64,000 nucleotides of DNA. Origin: an uncultured Olsenella sp. (GTDB taxonomy: Bacteria; Actinomycetota; Coriobacteriia; Coriobacteriales; Atopobiaceae). Made by a program: the position numbers and the translations under genes. A model generated the notes under the pieces. That model made no database searches. It had not been told where the DNA came from and was given only the letters and a program-made list of their open reading frames with translations. This document shows positions 1 to 9,279 of this stretch, one piece after another; the stretch's first letter is position 1; every line of letters starts with the position of its first letter. Where the stretch lies: positions 1 through 64,000 of the forward strand of contig CASEHX010000027.1 in the NCBI GenBank assembly GCA_949287905.1. Reading direction: 5' to 3'.

Positions 1-50
1 CTCCCCGCGGCGCGCCGCGGCACGCGCCCCGCCCCGCCGCCCGCGCGCCG

Positions 51-1037
51 TCACGCCCGCGAGCGAGCCACCAGCGTGCGCACCAGATCCACCGCCAGCA
101 CCACGATCACCACACCAACGATCGCCAGCCCGGCAACCTTGAGCCAGAACTCAACCGTGGACGAGGGCGAATCCTCGGCCGGCGCCGGCAGCAGCGCCGC
201 AATCGCACGCTCGAGCACGCCGGGGCTCTCCTGCGCGTCCGCGTTGTCAACGCGCTCGCAGTACACGAGATAGCGGTCCGAGGAAACGCCGTAGGGGTGG
301 CACGTGAGCAGCGTCAGCATGTCGCGTCCCTCCTGGATCTCCAGGGACTCCACGTCGCTCGGGTCCACCACGGCAATGCCCACAACCTGGTACGTGAGGC
401 GCTCCCACGGCGTGGTGACGGTCACCGTATCGCCCTCCTTCATCTCCTCGATGTCGCGGAACATCTGGAAGCCAGACCAGATGCCCCCGCGGTGCGCGGC
501 GATGGCACAGTTCGTGGACTCCCCGCCAATGGGCATGGACGTACCGGCAATGACCGTGGCCCCACGAGAGAGGTTGTCCGCCGTCGCCCCCAGGTAGAGC
601 GGAAGCGTGACGCTCATGCTCGGAACCTCGATGGTGCCAATGAGTCCGTCCGGCACGCCAAGGGCAGAGATCCCGCCGCCCTCCGTGGCAAAGGGGTCGT
701 TGATCAGGTCGCCCTCGCCCTCGAGAACGCGCTCGTTGTACTCGACGAGCGCCTCGTAGATAGGGTCGCCCTCCTTGGGGCGAAACTCCTGGCCGGAATC
801 CCCCTCTCCCTCGGAGGCCTCCGTCTCGTCCCAGGCGGACTGCCCGGCGCCGTACTCGCGCACCTGCCTGATCACGTCCTCCTGCGCCATGACGGCGGAG
901 ATGGCCGGATACACGAGCATTGCCGCACCAATGATCAAAAGAACGAGCGCGATGGAGACGGACACCAGGTGGTGTCCTCCCGCGGACCCGCCCCTCTTGG
1001 CGGCGGGACGCTCCGGCTCGGCGAGGTGGCTAGCCAC
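51..1037 (-). CDS. Class C sortase, second of a tandem pair
   Basis: This is a membrane cysteine transpeptidase of 328 residues that would polymerise pilin subunits or attach them to the wall. An N-terminal membrane segment lies at about residues 26-48 and a second at about 303-323, the two-anchor layout of class C (pilus) sortases. The catalytic triad is visible: His182 in AAHRGG, Cys246 in TLLTC and Arg255 in SSDR. A longer open frame exists upstream, but the GTG at 1037 is preferred. It follows a GGGAGG ribosome site and overlaps the stop of the upstream sortase by 8 bp, which suggests translational coupling. It is the last gene of the pilus operon in this window. Having two sortases suggests a division of labour or substrate preference between LPETG and LPSSG proteins, but nothing here shows which does what. 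Confidence 0.93.
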   Translation of the reverse strand: MASHLAEPERPAAKRGGSAGGHHLVSVSIALVLLIIGAAMLVYPAISAVMAQEDVIRQVREYGAGQSAWDETEASEGEGDSGQEFRPKEGDPIYEALVEYNERVLEGEGDLINDPFATEGGGISALGVPDGLIGTIEVPSMSVTLPLYLGATADNLSRGATVIAGTSMPIGGESTNCAIAAHRGGIWSGFQMFRDIEEMKEGDTVTVTTPWERLTYQVVGIAVVDPSDVESLEIQEGRDMLTLLTCHPYGVSSDRYLVYCERVDNADAQESPGVLERAIAALLPAPAEDSPSSTVEFWLKVAGLAIVGVVIVVLAVDLVRTLVARSRA

Positions 1038-2103
1038 GGTGCTCCCTCCCCTCGCGAGACGTGCGACCATCGGGCTTCCTGCCGTCAAGCGCAGAGATGA
1101 ACCCAATGTCGGCCGTGTCCGAAGGCTTCGCCTGGCGAGAAGAACCACCGGCCCTGCGGCCTCGAGTCACGACGACGTTCCCCTCAAAGTGCTTGCCCGC
1201 GGGCGCGTCCTCCTCACGCTTCCTGCGACGCAGCCAAGACACAAGCAGCCACAGCCCGATGATGCCCGCCGCAAGGGCAAGGCCGAGAAGAACGGAGGGC
1301 AGCAGCGCCTTGTCGGGCGGTGCGGTATAGCCGGAGGGGAAGTCCGCGTCGCCCTTGTCGAGCCACTCCGCGGGCAGCTCGCAGCGCTCCGCGTGGACGA
1401 GCAGGCGGTGGGAGTTGATGCCGTAGGGCGTGCAGGTGACGAGCGTGCAGAGGTCTCGCCCACGCTCGATGACGAGGGAGTCCGTCTCGTCGGGCAGGAC
1501 CACCTCAATCGACGTCACCTCGTAGGCGTGGTCCTCACCGAGGACCGAGATGACGAAGTAGTCCCCGACCTCGAGCTGGTCCAGGTTGTCGAAGATCTTC
1601 ATCGTGGGAAGGCCGGTGTGGCCGGAGAGCACGCAGTGGGAGGAGTCGCCCCCGATGGGCAGCGACGTTCCCTGGAGGTGGCCGACGCCGTGGGAGAGGA
1701 CCGAGTCGTCGGTAGTGTGGTAGACAGGCAGCTCGAGCTGAATCTTGGGGATGCTGATGGTACCCATAACGCCATCGCCCGAGAGGTTGAGCGACTCGTT
1801 ATAGTCCTCGTCGTTGGGGCGCTCGGCATCCGGGTCGAAGGGGTCGGTGACCACGGCGCGCCCGTCAAGGAGGCGCTTGTTGTACTCGTAGGCGCGCTCG
1901 CGTTCCGCCTCGAGCGTGGCCTCGTCGGCCTCCGATACGACCGCACTGAACGACTCAATTACCTGTCGTTCTCTTCCTTTATTCACTGCGTCACTTATTA
2001 GAGGGTACGCTATGAGCAGAGCTCCGGCCAGCAGCGCCAAAAATGCGACGAAAACCCGTGGTTTTGATCCAGTCGCCGACCGTTTTCCCCCTCGTGTCCC
2101 CAT
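1030..2103 (-). CDS. Class C sortase, first of a tandem pair
   Basis: This pilus sortase has 357 residues. It has an N-terminal membrane helix (FVAFLALLAGALLIAYPLI), the sortase barrel with His162 in SGHTG, Cys224 in TLVTC and Arg233 in NSHR, and a second membrane helix near 265-290. A basic cytoplasmic tail of about 60 residues is longer than in its neighbour. The ATG at 2103 is chosen over an in-frame GTG 9 bp upstream because AGAGAGGG sits 8 bp before it. The gene follows the backbone pilin gene after a strong hairpin and overlaps the second sortase. Class C sortases join pilins through the Thr of an LPxTG-type signal; here the substrates are likely the LPETG and LPSSG proteins just upstream. 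Confidence 0.94.
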   Translation of the reverse strand: MGTRGGKRSATGSKPRVFVAFLALLAGALLIAYPLISDAVNKGRERQVIESFSAVVSEADEATLEAERERAYEYNKRLLDGRAVVTDPFDPDAERPNDEDYNESLNLSGDGVMGTISIPKIQLELPVYHTTDDSVLSHGVGHLQGTSLPIGGDSSHCVLSGHTGLPTMKIFDNLDQLEVGDYFVISVLGEDHAYEVTSIEVVLPDETDSLVIERGRDLCTLVTCTPYGINSHRLLVHAERCELPAEWLDKGDADFPSGYTAPPDKALLPSVLLGLALAAGIIGLWLLVSWLRRRKREEDAPAGKHFEGNVVVTRGRRAGGSSRQAKPSDTADIGFISALDGRKPDGRTSREGREHRG

Positions 2104-2187
2104 ACCGTACACCCTCTCTTGGTGAAGCTCGCCCGAAGGCCAGCCTTATAAAGCACCCATCAACTTTGGCTTTTCTAAAATACAGAT

Positions 2188-2212
2188 GGCCCGGCCCCAT
2201 TGGGGCCGGGCC
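2188..2212 (-). terminator. Hairpin between pilin and sortase genes, probable partial terminator
   Basis: An 11-bp perfect GC stem (GGCCCGGCCCC and its complement) with a 3-nt loop is followed on the minus strand by ATCTGTATTTT. This is an imperfect U-tract, so read-through into the sortases is likely. Such a hairpin would make the abundant pilin mRNA exceed the sortase mRNA. Confidence 0.6.
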
Positions 2213-2252
2213 GGTTAGTTCCTCAGCTAGGGTCGAGACAAGCCGCTAGCTT

Positions 2253-3710
2253 CTAGTTCTCCTTGCGAGAACGAACAATAAAGGCAGCCGCACCAGCAAC
2301 GAGCACGACACCAGCAGCGGTCAGCGCAACGGTGCCCATGCCGCCGGTCTCGGGCAGATCAATACCCTGGTCCTCATCGCCCTTATCGTTCTTCACGACG
2401 AGGTGGGTAACCTCATCAGCACCGAGACCGTTGTAGGTCTCAACAAGAGTCGGGTCCTTCAGGAGATATCCAGAGGGAGCCTTGGTCTCGACGAGGTAGT
2501 AGGTCGCGTCAGGATCGAGAAGAATGTTCTCGTCGTCGGTCGACCAGACACCGCCGTTGGCAGTAGTGAAGTGCTTGACTACGGTATCGGCGTTCTCTAC
2601 ACCAGTCATCTGAAGTCCATCGGTAGAATTGCTCTCGATGTAGAGATCGAACTCGGCGCCGTCGAGCATAGTGGCGCCCTTAATTGCCTCAGCGTCAAAA
2701 CCCTCAACCGTATAGCTGTCGGCATCAACCTTGTAGACCTTCAGACCGGCGAACTGAACGTCAACCTCGTCGGTGCCGTTGTTGCTCGCATGAGCGGCGT
2801 TCTCCGCACCGCCGGCAACAGTGCCGGAATCGGTCACCTTAGCCTGATACTGAATGTAGAACTCAGAGGTACCGTTTTCAGTGATGAGCTGAGCGGGGTT
2901 GTCAAGCGTAACCGAGAACGTAGCGCCCTCATCCGCGCACGGATCATCGGGCTGAAGGGTAGCAATTGCGGTCTGGCCACCCTTAGCGAAAAGCTGGACA
3001 TCACCAACAAGCTCCATGTTGGTCATGGTATCGGAGACCCAGAAGTACGGCATGTTCTCGGTCAGGGTAAAGGCAACCTGGAACGTCAGGGCCTCACCAG
3101 GCGCAGCGGTGATAACATCGTCGCCATCCTCATCGCCCACGACGGTCTTGTCGAGAGACGCATCGGAAGCCTTGACGGTGACATCGCCATTGACGATAAC
3201 CCAATCGTTGGAGCCCTCAGCGCGATCAACGCCAACGCCGACAACGATGCTCTCGTACTTGACCGTACCAGTCGAATCAGAGACCTGGACGTAATAGATA
3301 CCAGGAGTGAAGTTGCCGAGCGTGACGCCATTGCCATCCTGGTCGGTCACCTCAGAAGCAACAGTCTCAGCAGCAAGGCTGGCAGTCTGAGAAACAATCT
3401 TCTCAGCGTTCTGGGCGTTAGTGGTGGTTACCCAGTTGTCAACGTCGGTCTGATTAACGCCCGCGACGGCGATAACGTCCGTTACGTTGGTGACGGGATC
3501 ACGCAGGACGTCGGCGACCTTCTTCACGGTGAAGGTGTTGTCCTCAGCGGTAACCGGATACGCAACAGTGCCCTCAATGTGAATCGTACCCCTGGTCGTA
3601 AAGGGCTCAGTTGCGGCAGCCTGAGCCACGCCCGGGACGATGGCGAGAGCAGCAACGAGCGCCACGAAAGCGACAAGCAGCCCCCTCAGCCTGTTCTTGA
3701 TGTGAGCCAT
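2253..3710 (-). CDS. LPETG-anchored backbone (major) pilin
   Basis: This secreted pilus subunit has 485 residues. The ATG at 3710 follows AAAGGAG and opens a signal peptide ending near VAQAAA. The body contains two or more pilin/Cna-B type beta domains. An E-box (YYLVETKAPSGY, from about residue 404) marks a domain that forms an internal Lys-Asn isopeptide bond. The sorting signal LPETG is at 452-456, followed by a hydrophobic helix and RSRKEN. No canonical YPK pilin motif was found, so the acceptor lysine is unknown; VYKVD upstream of the last domain is one candidate. It lies between the tip protein and two class C sortases, as expected of the shaft subunit. Its base composition is lower in GC than the housekeeping genes nearby, consistent with a mobile or rapidly evolving locus. 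Confidence 0.9.
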   Translation of the reverse strand: MAHIKNRLRGLLVAFVALVAALAIVPGVAQAAATEPFTTRGTIHIEGTVAYPVTAEDNTFTVKKVADVLRDPVTNVTDVIAVAGVNQTDVDNWVTTTNAQNAEKIVSQTASLAAETVASEVTDQDGNGVTLGNFTPGIYYVQVSDSTGTVKYESIVVGVGVDRAEGSNDWVIVNGDVTVKASDASLDKTVVGDEDGDDVITAAPGEALTFQVAFTLTENMPYFWVSDTMTNMELVGDVQLFAKGGQTAIATLQPDDPCADEGATFSVTLDNPAQLITENGTSEFYIQYQAKVTDSGTVAGGAENAAHASNNGTDEVDVQFAGLKVYKVDADSYTVEGFDAEAIKGATMLDGAEFDLYIESNSTDGLQMTGVENADTVVKHFTTANGGVWSTDDENILLDPDATYYLVETKAPSGYLLKDPTLVETYNGLGADEVTHLVVKNDKGDEDQGIDLPETGGMGTVALTAAGVVLVAGAAAFIVRSRKEN

Positions 3711-3821
3711 TTTTCTTCTCCTTTCGCCGACCCAATGTCGACATTGCCCACAAACCAACACTTACTTACTCGTTTATCAACACCGTCCGGATGTGCCCGG
3801 ACGTGAGTTGCCTCTCCTCCA

Positions 3822-3843
3822 GGCTCCGCCTTGCGACGGAGCC
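3822..3843 (-). promoter_or_regulatory. Hairpin in the tip-pilin intergenic gap
   Basis: A 7-bp stem (GGCTCCG/CGGAGCC) with an 8-nt loop lies 9 bp after the tip-protein stop. No U-run follows, so it is more likely an RNA-processing or stability element than a terminator. The pilin Shine-Dalgarno lies about 105 bp further on. Confidence 0.35.
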
Positions 3844-3852
3844 GGGGTCAAG

Positions 3853-6800
3853 CTAGTTCCAGAGGTGACCAAATCTCTTGCTCAGGTAGGTCCCGGCGAG
3901 AACGATCGCAGCGAAGCCGGTCGACATCATGACAAGCGTTCCGTTGGAGCCGGAGGACGGCAGGTCGGGGTTTGGCTTGTTAGCGACCTCAATCAGAAGG
4001 TTGCCAGCTTCGTCAAAGCCGAGCTGCTTAACAATTGGGCTCTCGTTCTCGCCTTGAGGAATAGAAATCGTGGCCTTGCCGTCATTGCTGATCGTCAGGG
4101 TGATCCCGTACCCAAGCAGCTGGTATCCGGAAGGAACCTTGACCTCATTGATGTAGTAGGTGCCGGGTATGAGGAACGTCTGATAAGTCTTGCCCTCGTT
4201 GTCAGGAAGGCTCATGAACACAGCCTTGCCGTCCTCATCGGTCTCAAGTCTGCCGATGGCCTGCTTCTCGCCCTGCTCATTCTCAGCAGAGATCTCAAAC
4301 ACGGCGCCAGAGAGCGGGCGCTTCGGGTCGGCATAGGGCAGATCATCATCCCCGAGAGCGATATCACCGTTCTCGTTGTAAGCCAGCTCACCCTTGAATA
4401 TGCCAAGGCCGTAGCCAACGAACATGTTTTTCACCGTGACATTGTTGTTCATGGGGTCAATATCGCCATCGATATGGTCGACAAGGGCCTCTCTCGTAGT
4501 CGGCTTATCCGATCCAGAACCACTCACCTCGACAAGCTTAAATCCTCCGGGAATGCTCTCCTCTGGCTCAGTAACCGTGTACTTGGCGCCGACCGGAAGA
4601 CCCGTGATAGTAATGGTCTCGCCCGCCTTAAGGGTCACAGTAGCGATGCCGCTCTCGTTGAACATAACCGACTGCTGACCCTCGACGCCAGTCGCAGAGA
4701 ACGGGCCGGCTATGGGCTTATCGTCCTTGTCTTTCAGTACGATCTGGATGGTGAACTCAACGTCCTTCGGAGCATAGCCAGCAAGGCCATTGTTCTCGAG
4801 AACCTTGCTGATTGACAGGCTTGCCTTGCTCACGGTGTTGGTGAACTCGAGGTTGTACTGGGGATCGTCCTGAAGAGCCCTGCCCTGTGCCTGCGAGTTA
4901 ACGTGAGCGAATTCCCCACGAGAGAAGGCACCGACCTTTTCTGGCGCGGGGAAGCTTTCCTCACTGCCGCTGCGCTCCGCAACCCAGAGCTCGACCTCGA
5001 GCGACTTAGCGCCATCCACACTCGTTGCTATAACGGGTTTGAACTGGACAAGGTACTGGGTGTCGTCATAAAGATAGTCATTAGGGTCGACTTTCCCGCC
5101 GGCGTTATATGAGGCATCCTCGGAGATAACGTACTCGTACACATTGCCAACGTCTCCAGCGGAGAAATGCATTGAGCCGAAAATGGAGAACTTGTTTCCA
5201 GTGTTGGTAACGGCCCACGGGTTAACTGCTTCGCCCTCTTGGGTAGTGGAACCCGCCTTGATGGCTGCGTCGGCCGCTTCGACTGTATCTGTCTTCTGCG
5301 CAGTGACAGAGAATTTGAACATGTCGTCTTTAAGCTGGCCGCCCTCGAGCGTCTTCTCGATGCCTACGGGGAACGTGACGTTCATCGACTGAATGTAGGC
5401 ATTCTTGAAGTCGACCGTCATCAGGGGGTAGCTTTCAGAGCAGTCACAGTTTTCGGAGGTAATGTCCACGGGCTCGCCAGACTGTTCCCATTTTTTCTCG
5501 TCGGCGTTCCACTTAAGCTTGGTCATAGTGACCTGTAGCTTGCCGTCCTTCTCGCTCACCGCAAGCTCAACTCGATACTTGGCCTCATCGAAGATGAAGT
5601 CACTCTCGTTGAACCCAGAATCCTGCTTGAAAGAATCGGTCAACTCGCCGGTTTCGGCGTACTCATAGACGTAAGTCTTACCGATGTCGTCAGTCGTAAA
5701 GGTAATTTCGTTGCCCATGCGGGCGAGTCCAGTCTCGCCCGGGCGAGCTGACCCCACATTGCTATACGCATAGACGTCACCGACAAGCTTCAGGCCAGCC
5801 TTTTCGGCAGCCTGCTGGGCGCTGACAGCAGTATCGCCCTTACCAGAAGCCTGCGGTTCAATAGTGAACTCGAACATGTCCTTTTCTAGCCAACTACCAT
5901 TCTCAGTCTTGGTGACCTTAAGGACATCCTTGATGGTCAGGCCATAGTGGTTGGTCAGCGTAATCGTGTCGACGTCGTTGCCCTCGGTCGCATCGTGCTC
6001 GTCAAGGTAGACAATGCCATCGCTTGCCTCGGTGCCATCAGCGGCATCATTCGTCGTGGCGGTCACGCTCGACCACTTGCTGGAATCGGTATCGCCCTTG
6101 TTGTCCCCGTCCTCGAAGGACTCGACGACGGTGTAGTTCTTGTCGGTGTCGAGCCAGAAGACGTACTCGCCGTTCTCGAAGTCGGAGTACTTCACGCTGC
6201 CGATGGCGGGCTCGACCCTGTTTCCGCTCTCGTCCACCTCGTAGAGGGTGTACGTGGCCTCGAAGCCCTCGGGTGCCGTGTTGCCCTCAGTGCCGTCGAA
6301 GTTCTTGATGACCTTCAGCGGGCGCGTGAACTTGGCGGTATTGGTGACCGTCACATCGACGCTTCCGTATCCGGGCATCTCCGCTTCTGCATAACCTCCT
6401 GTTGTTGAGGAGTCCTCGATTGGCTGGCCTGAGCCATCCACCACTTCGTAGGCAATCGTGTAGTTTTCGGATATCTCCACGCCGATAGGCGTGTCCGAAG
6501 TTCCAATCTCGCTTACCCGGACCTTTGTTCCGACGTCTATGCCGTCAAATAGTGCCGTCTGGTTGTACAGCAGATCAAAGCATCCGTTAGAGTCGGTTGT
6601 GCCGCCGCCTTCTTGCTCGAAGAAGGTGTAGTTCTGATTGGCATAAGGCACCCAGCAGTTGGCATCCTCGTCGAAGACTTCGACCTTCATCTTGTAGGTA
6701 ACGTCACCAATCTGAGGGTCGTAGTAGTGCTCCACATCCTTGCTCACCGCAAGCTGACCGTCGGGGATGGTTTTGAGGTTGAAGTCAATCTTGAGGTTTG

Positions 6801-8382
6801 AAGCGCCCTTGCCACGCTCCATATAGAAGATCTGAATGCGGTGGGACGTGCCATCGGCAAAGGTATTGCCGTCCCACTTGGTAGAACCAGTGCGACTGGC
6901 CTCCTCGTACATCTTCTTGATACTGGTGTAGTTCCTTTGAACCGGCTGGTTCTTGATCGTAGTGGTATACATAACCTCACCGGTCTGGAAGTTGATGTAT
7001 CCACTTTGGGCATCATGAATACCGCCGAGATCGAGAACGAGCACGCCGTCGATGTAGACCCACATGTCATCATCGCCAGTGAACTCAAAAATCATCGGAT
7101 TCTCGTCACCGTTATTCGCGACAACTAATCCGTCCTTCGGCTGATAGAAATCAGCCCAGACGTACATGCCGAAGTAGTAGTCCTTCGTCCCCTTGAGGGC
7201 ATAGAGGTTCTCGCCATACCTAGGATCGCCCTGGTTTAGGGCCTGACCCTCATCGCCATACAGGTTTTGATTCCATACCGTATTGATATTGAGATCATTG
7301 TAGGGCATAAAGTTGCCACGCTGATAGAAGTACTGTTTCTCGTTGCTCGCGGTTCCCAGTTGCTCATAGACGGTAAAGTTCCCGTCATAATCGTCAACGA
7401 GCGTGGCAAAGTTCTCAAATCCACTGTAGTGGAACGTACCGTCGTAGTTGTAGTTTTCTTGCAAAAAGAGGTGGTTCTTTGCATAGCTTGAGTCAACAGA
7501 GTATGCGTTTTCGGTATTGCCGAGACCGAAGAAATCCTTGAACGACCTGCCCTTGGGCGTCCCATCTACACCTGTAAGCGACGGCCAACCGTTGTTGTCT
7601 ACAGTTGAAGTGGCAATGTCGAGGGTTGTCTGCCCCGTATGCTCAGTGCCGTCGTCATAATCGGCGCCGGTGAATGCGGGGCCCTCGTAATTGAACATGT
7701 ACATGTGGACGCCCTCGGCGGTGCTGTCAACGGTGTCGACAGTCGTTAGCTTGTCTCCCGGCTTTCCGGGAGCCTTGGCACTTACCGAAGCCTCTTCGTC
7801 CTTTGATTCGTTCCACGTGACCGTGAACGTGGAGAAGCTCTCCACCGTGAACTCGGCGTCGACGGCGGCGTCGTCCTGGATGGCTACGGCGCCCTCGGTG
7901 GCGTCGGCGTCGTCGGCCACGGCCTCGACGTCTGCCACGGTGCCGTCCTCGGCCTCGGCGAGGTGGTGGACGGCGAGGTCCTCGGCGCCCTCGGGCACGG
8001 CGCCCTCGGGGAGCTCAAAGCGGACGTCAACCGGCTCGGCAGGCTCGACCTCGTTGCCGTCGGCGTCAGTGAAGTAGACATCGAGCGCGAGGAAGCCATC
8101 ATAGGAGACGTCGGCCTTCTCGAGCTCGTCGGCCACAGCCTGGTTGTCCTTCTCGGACTCCACAGGCTCGGCGTGGAGCTTTGCGTCCTCAGGCAGCGCA
8201 CCTTCTGGGGCGTCGACAAATACCTTTACGCCGCTCTCAGTGGCGGTCTCGTAGCCCATCGCAGAGGTGCCATCAGCGGTCGCAGCGTTGGCGCTCACGC
8301 CGAACAGGGCAAGGACAACCGCGGCCGTCGTGCCGAGCACCGCGAGCGTCCCCCTCATGACCGATCTCTTCTTGCCGTCCAT
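3853..8382 (-). CDS. Large LPSSG surface protein, probable pilus tip/ancillary adhesin
   Basis: This cell-wall-anchored protein has 1509 residues. It has a strong GGAGG site before ATG 8382, a signal peptide (about 1-33) and an acidic N-terminal beta domain. A fibro-slime/PA14-like lectin region at roughly 200-510 carries a DDDMWVYIDG-type motif and LDLGGIHDAQSG. Several Cna-B/FctA-like pilin domains follow, and a terminal SpaA-like domain has an E-box, YYINEVKVPSGYQ. The C-terminus carries LPSSG (about 1474), a hydrophobic helix and a basic end. The Ser in place of Thr in the sorting motif is unusual and may direct it to one particular sortase. It is the first structural gene of the pilus operon, the usual place for a tip adhesin. 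The ligand is unknown. The 5' quarter of the gene is visibly more GC-rich than most of the rest, suggesting mosaic origin. Confidence 0.85.
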   Translation of the reverse strand: MDGKKRSVMRGTLAVLGTTAAVVLALFGVSANAATADGTSAMGYETATESGVKVFVDAPEGALPEDAKLHAEPVESEKDNQAVADELEKADVSYDGFLALDVYFTDADGNEVEPAEPVDVRFELPEGAVPEGAEDLAVHHLAEAEDGTVADVEAVADDADATEGAVAIQDDAAVDAEFTVESFSTFTVTWNESKDEEASVSAKAPGKPGDKLTTVDTVDSTAEGVHMYMFNYEGPAFTGADYDDGTEHTGQTTLDIATSTVDNNGWPSLTGVDGTPKGRSFKDFFGLGNTENAYSVDSSYAKNHLFLQENYNYDGTFHYSGFENFATLVDDYDGNFTVYEQLGTASNEKQYFYQRGNFMPYNDLNINTVWNQNLYGDEGQALNQGDPRYGENLYALKGTKDYYFGMYVWADFYQPKDGLVVANNGDENPMIFEFTGDDDMWVYIDGVLVLDLGGIHDAQSGYINFQTGEVMYTTTIKNQPVQRNYTSIKKMYEEASRTGSTKWDGNTFADGTSHRIQIFYMERGKGASNLKIDFNLKTIPDGQLAVSKDVEHYYDPQIGDVTYKMKVEVFDEDANCWVPYANQNYTFFEQEGGGTTDSNGCFDLLYNQTALFDGIDVGTKVRVSEIGTSDTPIGVEISENYTIAYEVVDGSGQPIEDSSTTGGYAEAEMPGYGSVDVTVTNTAKFTRPLKVIKNFDGTEGNTAPEGFEATYTLYEVDESGNRVEPAIGSVKYSDFENGEYVFWLDTDKNYTVVESFEDGDNKGDTDSSKWSSVTATTNDAADGTEASDGIVYLDEHDATEGNDVDTITLTNHYGLTIKDVLKVTKTENGSWLEKDMFEFTIEPQASGKGDTAVSAQQAAEKAGLKLVGDVYAYSNVGSARPGETGLARMGNEITFTTDDIGKTYVYEYAETGELTDSFKQDSGFNESDFIFDEAKYRVELAVSEKDGKLQVTMTKLKWNADEKKWEQSGEPVDITSENCDCSESYPLMTVDFKNAYIQSMNVTFPVGIEKTLEGGQLKDDMFKFSVTAQKTDTVEAADAAIKAGSTTQEGEAVNPWAVTNTGNKFSIFGSMHFSAGDVGNVYEYVISEDASYNAGGKVDPNDYLYDDTQYLVQFKPVIATSVDGAKSLEVELWVAERSGSEESFPAPEKVGAFSRGEFAHVNSQAQGRALQDDPQYNLEFTNTVSKASLSISKVLENNGLAGYAPKDVEFTIQIVLKDKDDKPIAGPFSATGVEGQQSVMFNESGIATVTLKAGETITITGLPVGAKYTVTEPEESIPGGFKLVEVSGSGSDKPTTREALVDHIDGDIDPMNNNVTVKNMFVGYGLGIFKGELAYNENGDIALGDDDLPYADPKRPLSGAVFEISAENEQGEKQAIGRLETDEDGKAVFMSLPDNEGKTYQTFLIPGTYYINEVKVPSGYQLLGYGITLTISNDGKATISIPQGENESPIVKQLGFDEAGNLLIEVANKPNPDLPSSGSNGTLVMMSTGFAAIVLAGTYLSKRFGHLWN

Positions 8383-8472
8383 ATCGTTCCTCCGAACCTT
8401 CGGCGAGCGTGGTTCTTCTCGCCCTGTCGTACCTCTCGATGGGACTCTCGTACTCAGCCCCGCATATGCGCT

Positions 8473-8490
8473 GCCGGCCTTTCGGCCGGC
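8473..8490 (-). promoter_or_regulatory. Hairpin in the pilus operon leader
   Basis: GCCGGCC and GGCCGGC form a 7-bp stem with a 4-nt loop, about 90 bp before the tip-protein ATG and just after the regulator stop. There is no U-run. It is a possible attenuation or mRNA-stability element. Confidence 0.35.
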
Positions 8491-8508
8491 GAGTCCTCTT
8501 TAGTGCAG

Positions 8509-8907
8509 CTAACCCGCCTCGACCTCTCGGCCAAGGTGGGCTGTCTCTTCCGGTTTGGTCATCCTTCCGCTCGCAAGGCGATAGACGTTTGCGAGCTGAG
8601 CGCCGTTCTCCGCGAAGGACGGCTGGGCCTCCAGAACCTGGTACTGGCGCAGACGAGAGATCAGGCGGGAGACCGTCTTCTCGTTGCGACCAATAGCCGA
8701 TGCAATCTGGGACTTGGAGCACGCGTGTCCCTCGTTGCGACCCACGAAGGTGAGGATCTGCACCTCCGTTGGGGTCAGTCGAACGGGGCCGTCTGGGGTG
8801 AAGCAAAGACGCATGTAGGACGGAATCGTGGCGGCACGCATCTGCCTGATGTCGCTTCCAGCGACGCCCGACGCTGCCACACCCGTCTTTCTTGGCGTCC
8901 TGCTCAT
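8509..8907 (-). CDS. Winged-helix transcriptional regulator of the pilus locus
   Basis: This small DNA-binding protein has 132 residues from the ATG at 8907. An in-frame ATG at 8931 is possible but would leave almost no leader after the mapped promoter. A helix-turn-helix region reads LTPTEVQILTFVG...SKSQIASAIGRNEKTVSRLISRL followed by a wing-like segment. This resembles MarR or Crp-type winged helices in which the second helix reads the DNA. No ligand domain is present. It lies 126 bp upstream of the tip gene on the same strand and is divergent from an XRE regulator, so control of pilus expression is the natural guess. The family assignment is by motif only. Confidence 0.7.
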   Translation of the reverse strand: MSRTPRKTGVAASGVAGSDIRQMRAATIPSYMRLCFTPDGPVRLTPTEVQILTFVGRNEGHACSKSQIASAIGRNEKTVSRLISRLRQYQVLEAQPSFAENGAQLANVYRLASGRMTKPEETAHLGREVEAG

Positions 8908-8941
8908 CTCATTCAGCCTCGTTTCAACCATCAGTATGTTG

Positions 8942-8970
8942 AGTGTACGCTTATAGCCTGACGTTTGCAA
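8942..8970 (-). promoter_or_regulatory. Promoter of the pilus regulator
   Basis: A -35 TTGCAA (8965-8970) and a -10 TACACT (8942-8947) are separated by 17 bp, giving a start near 8935. The -35 is itself a palindrome and lies 25 bp before the divergent XRE gene, so one protein bound here could control both directions. Confidence 0.55.
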
Positions 8971-8994
8971 AGCCTGAAACCGTAGGCTGCACAT

Positions 8995-9279
8995 ATGGGC
9001 ACCGAGGTTAGACAGGCGTTTGGCAGGCGGGTGCGTGAGCTCCGCATTGAGCGCGGCTACTCCCTGCGGAAGTTCGCTCTCACCATAGGAGCGGACAAGT
9101 CTTATCTTGTGGACATCGAATACGGGCGCAAATCGCCCACGTTGGACACCATTTGGCGGATTGCCTCTGGCCTGGACGTGACGATGTCCTATCTCTTGTT
9201 CGAAGTTGACTCCCCGCAGGTAAGCTGCGAATACGACGGTAGCGGGGCCAAAGCGGCGGCGCTTACGACTACGGGTTAG
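8995..9279 (+). CDS. XRE-family helix-turn-helix regulator
   Basis: This 94-residue protein is almost entirely a Cro/CI-type HTH. An FGRRVRELRIERGYSLRKFA helix is followed by a recognition helix in ADKSYLVDIEYGRKSPTLDTIWRIASGLDV, and a short tail of about 25 residues shows no further domain. There is no good Shine-Dalgarno before ATG 8995, so translation may be leaderless. It is transcribed away from the pilus regulator across an intergenic gap of about 90 bp. It may act on that shared promoter region, on itself, or on the accessory patch to its right. No partner toxin is adjacent to it. Confidence 0.85.
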   Translation: MGTEVRQAFGRRVRELRIERGYSLRKFALTIGADKSYLVDIEYGRKSPTLDTIWRIASGLDVTMSYLLFEVDSPQVSCEYDGSGAKAAALTTTG

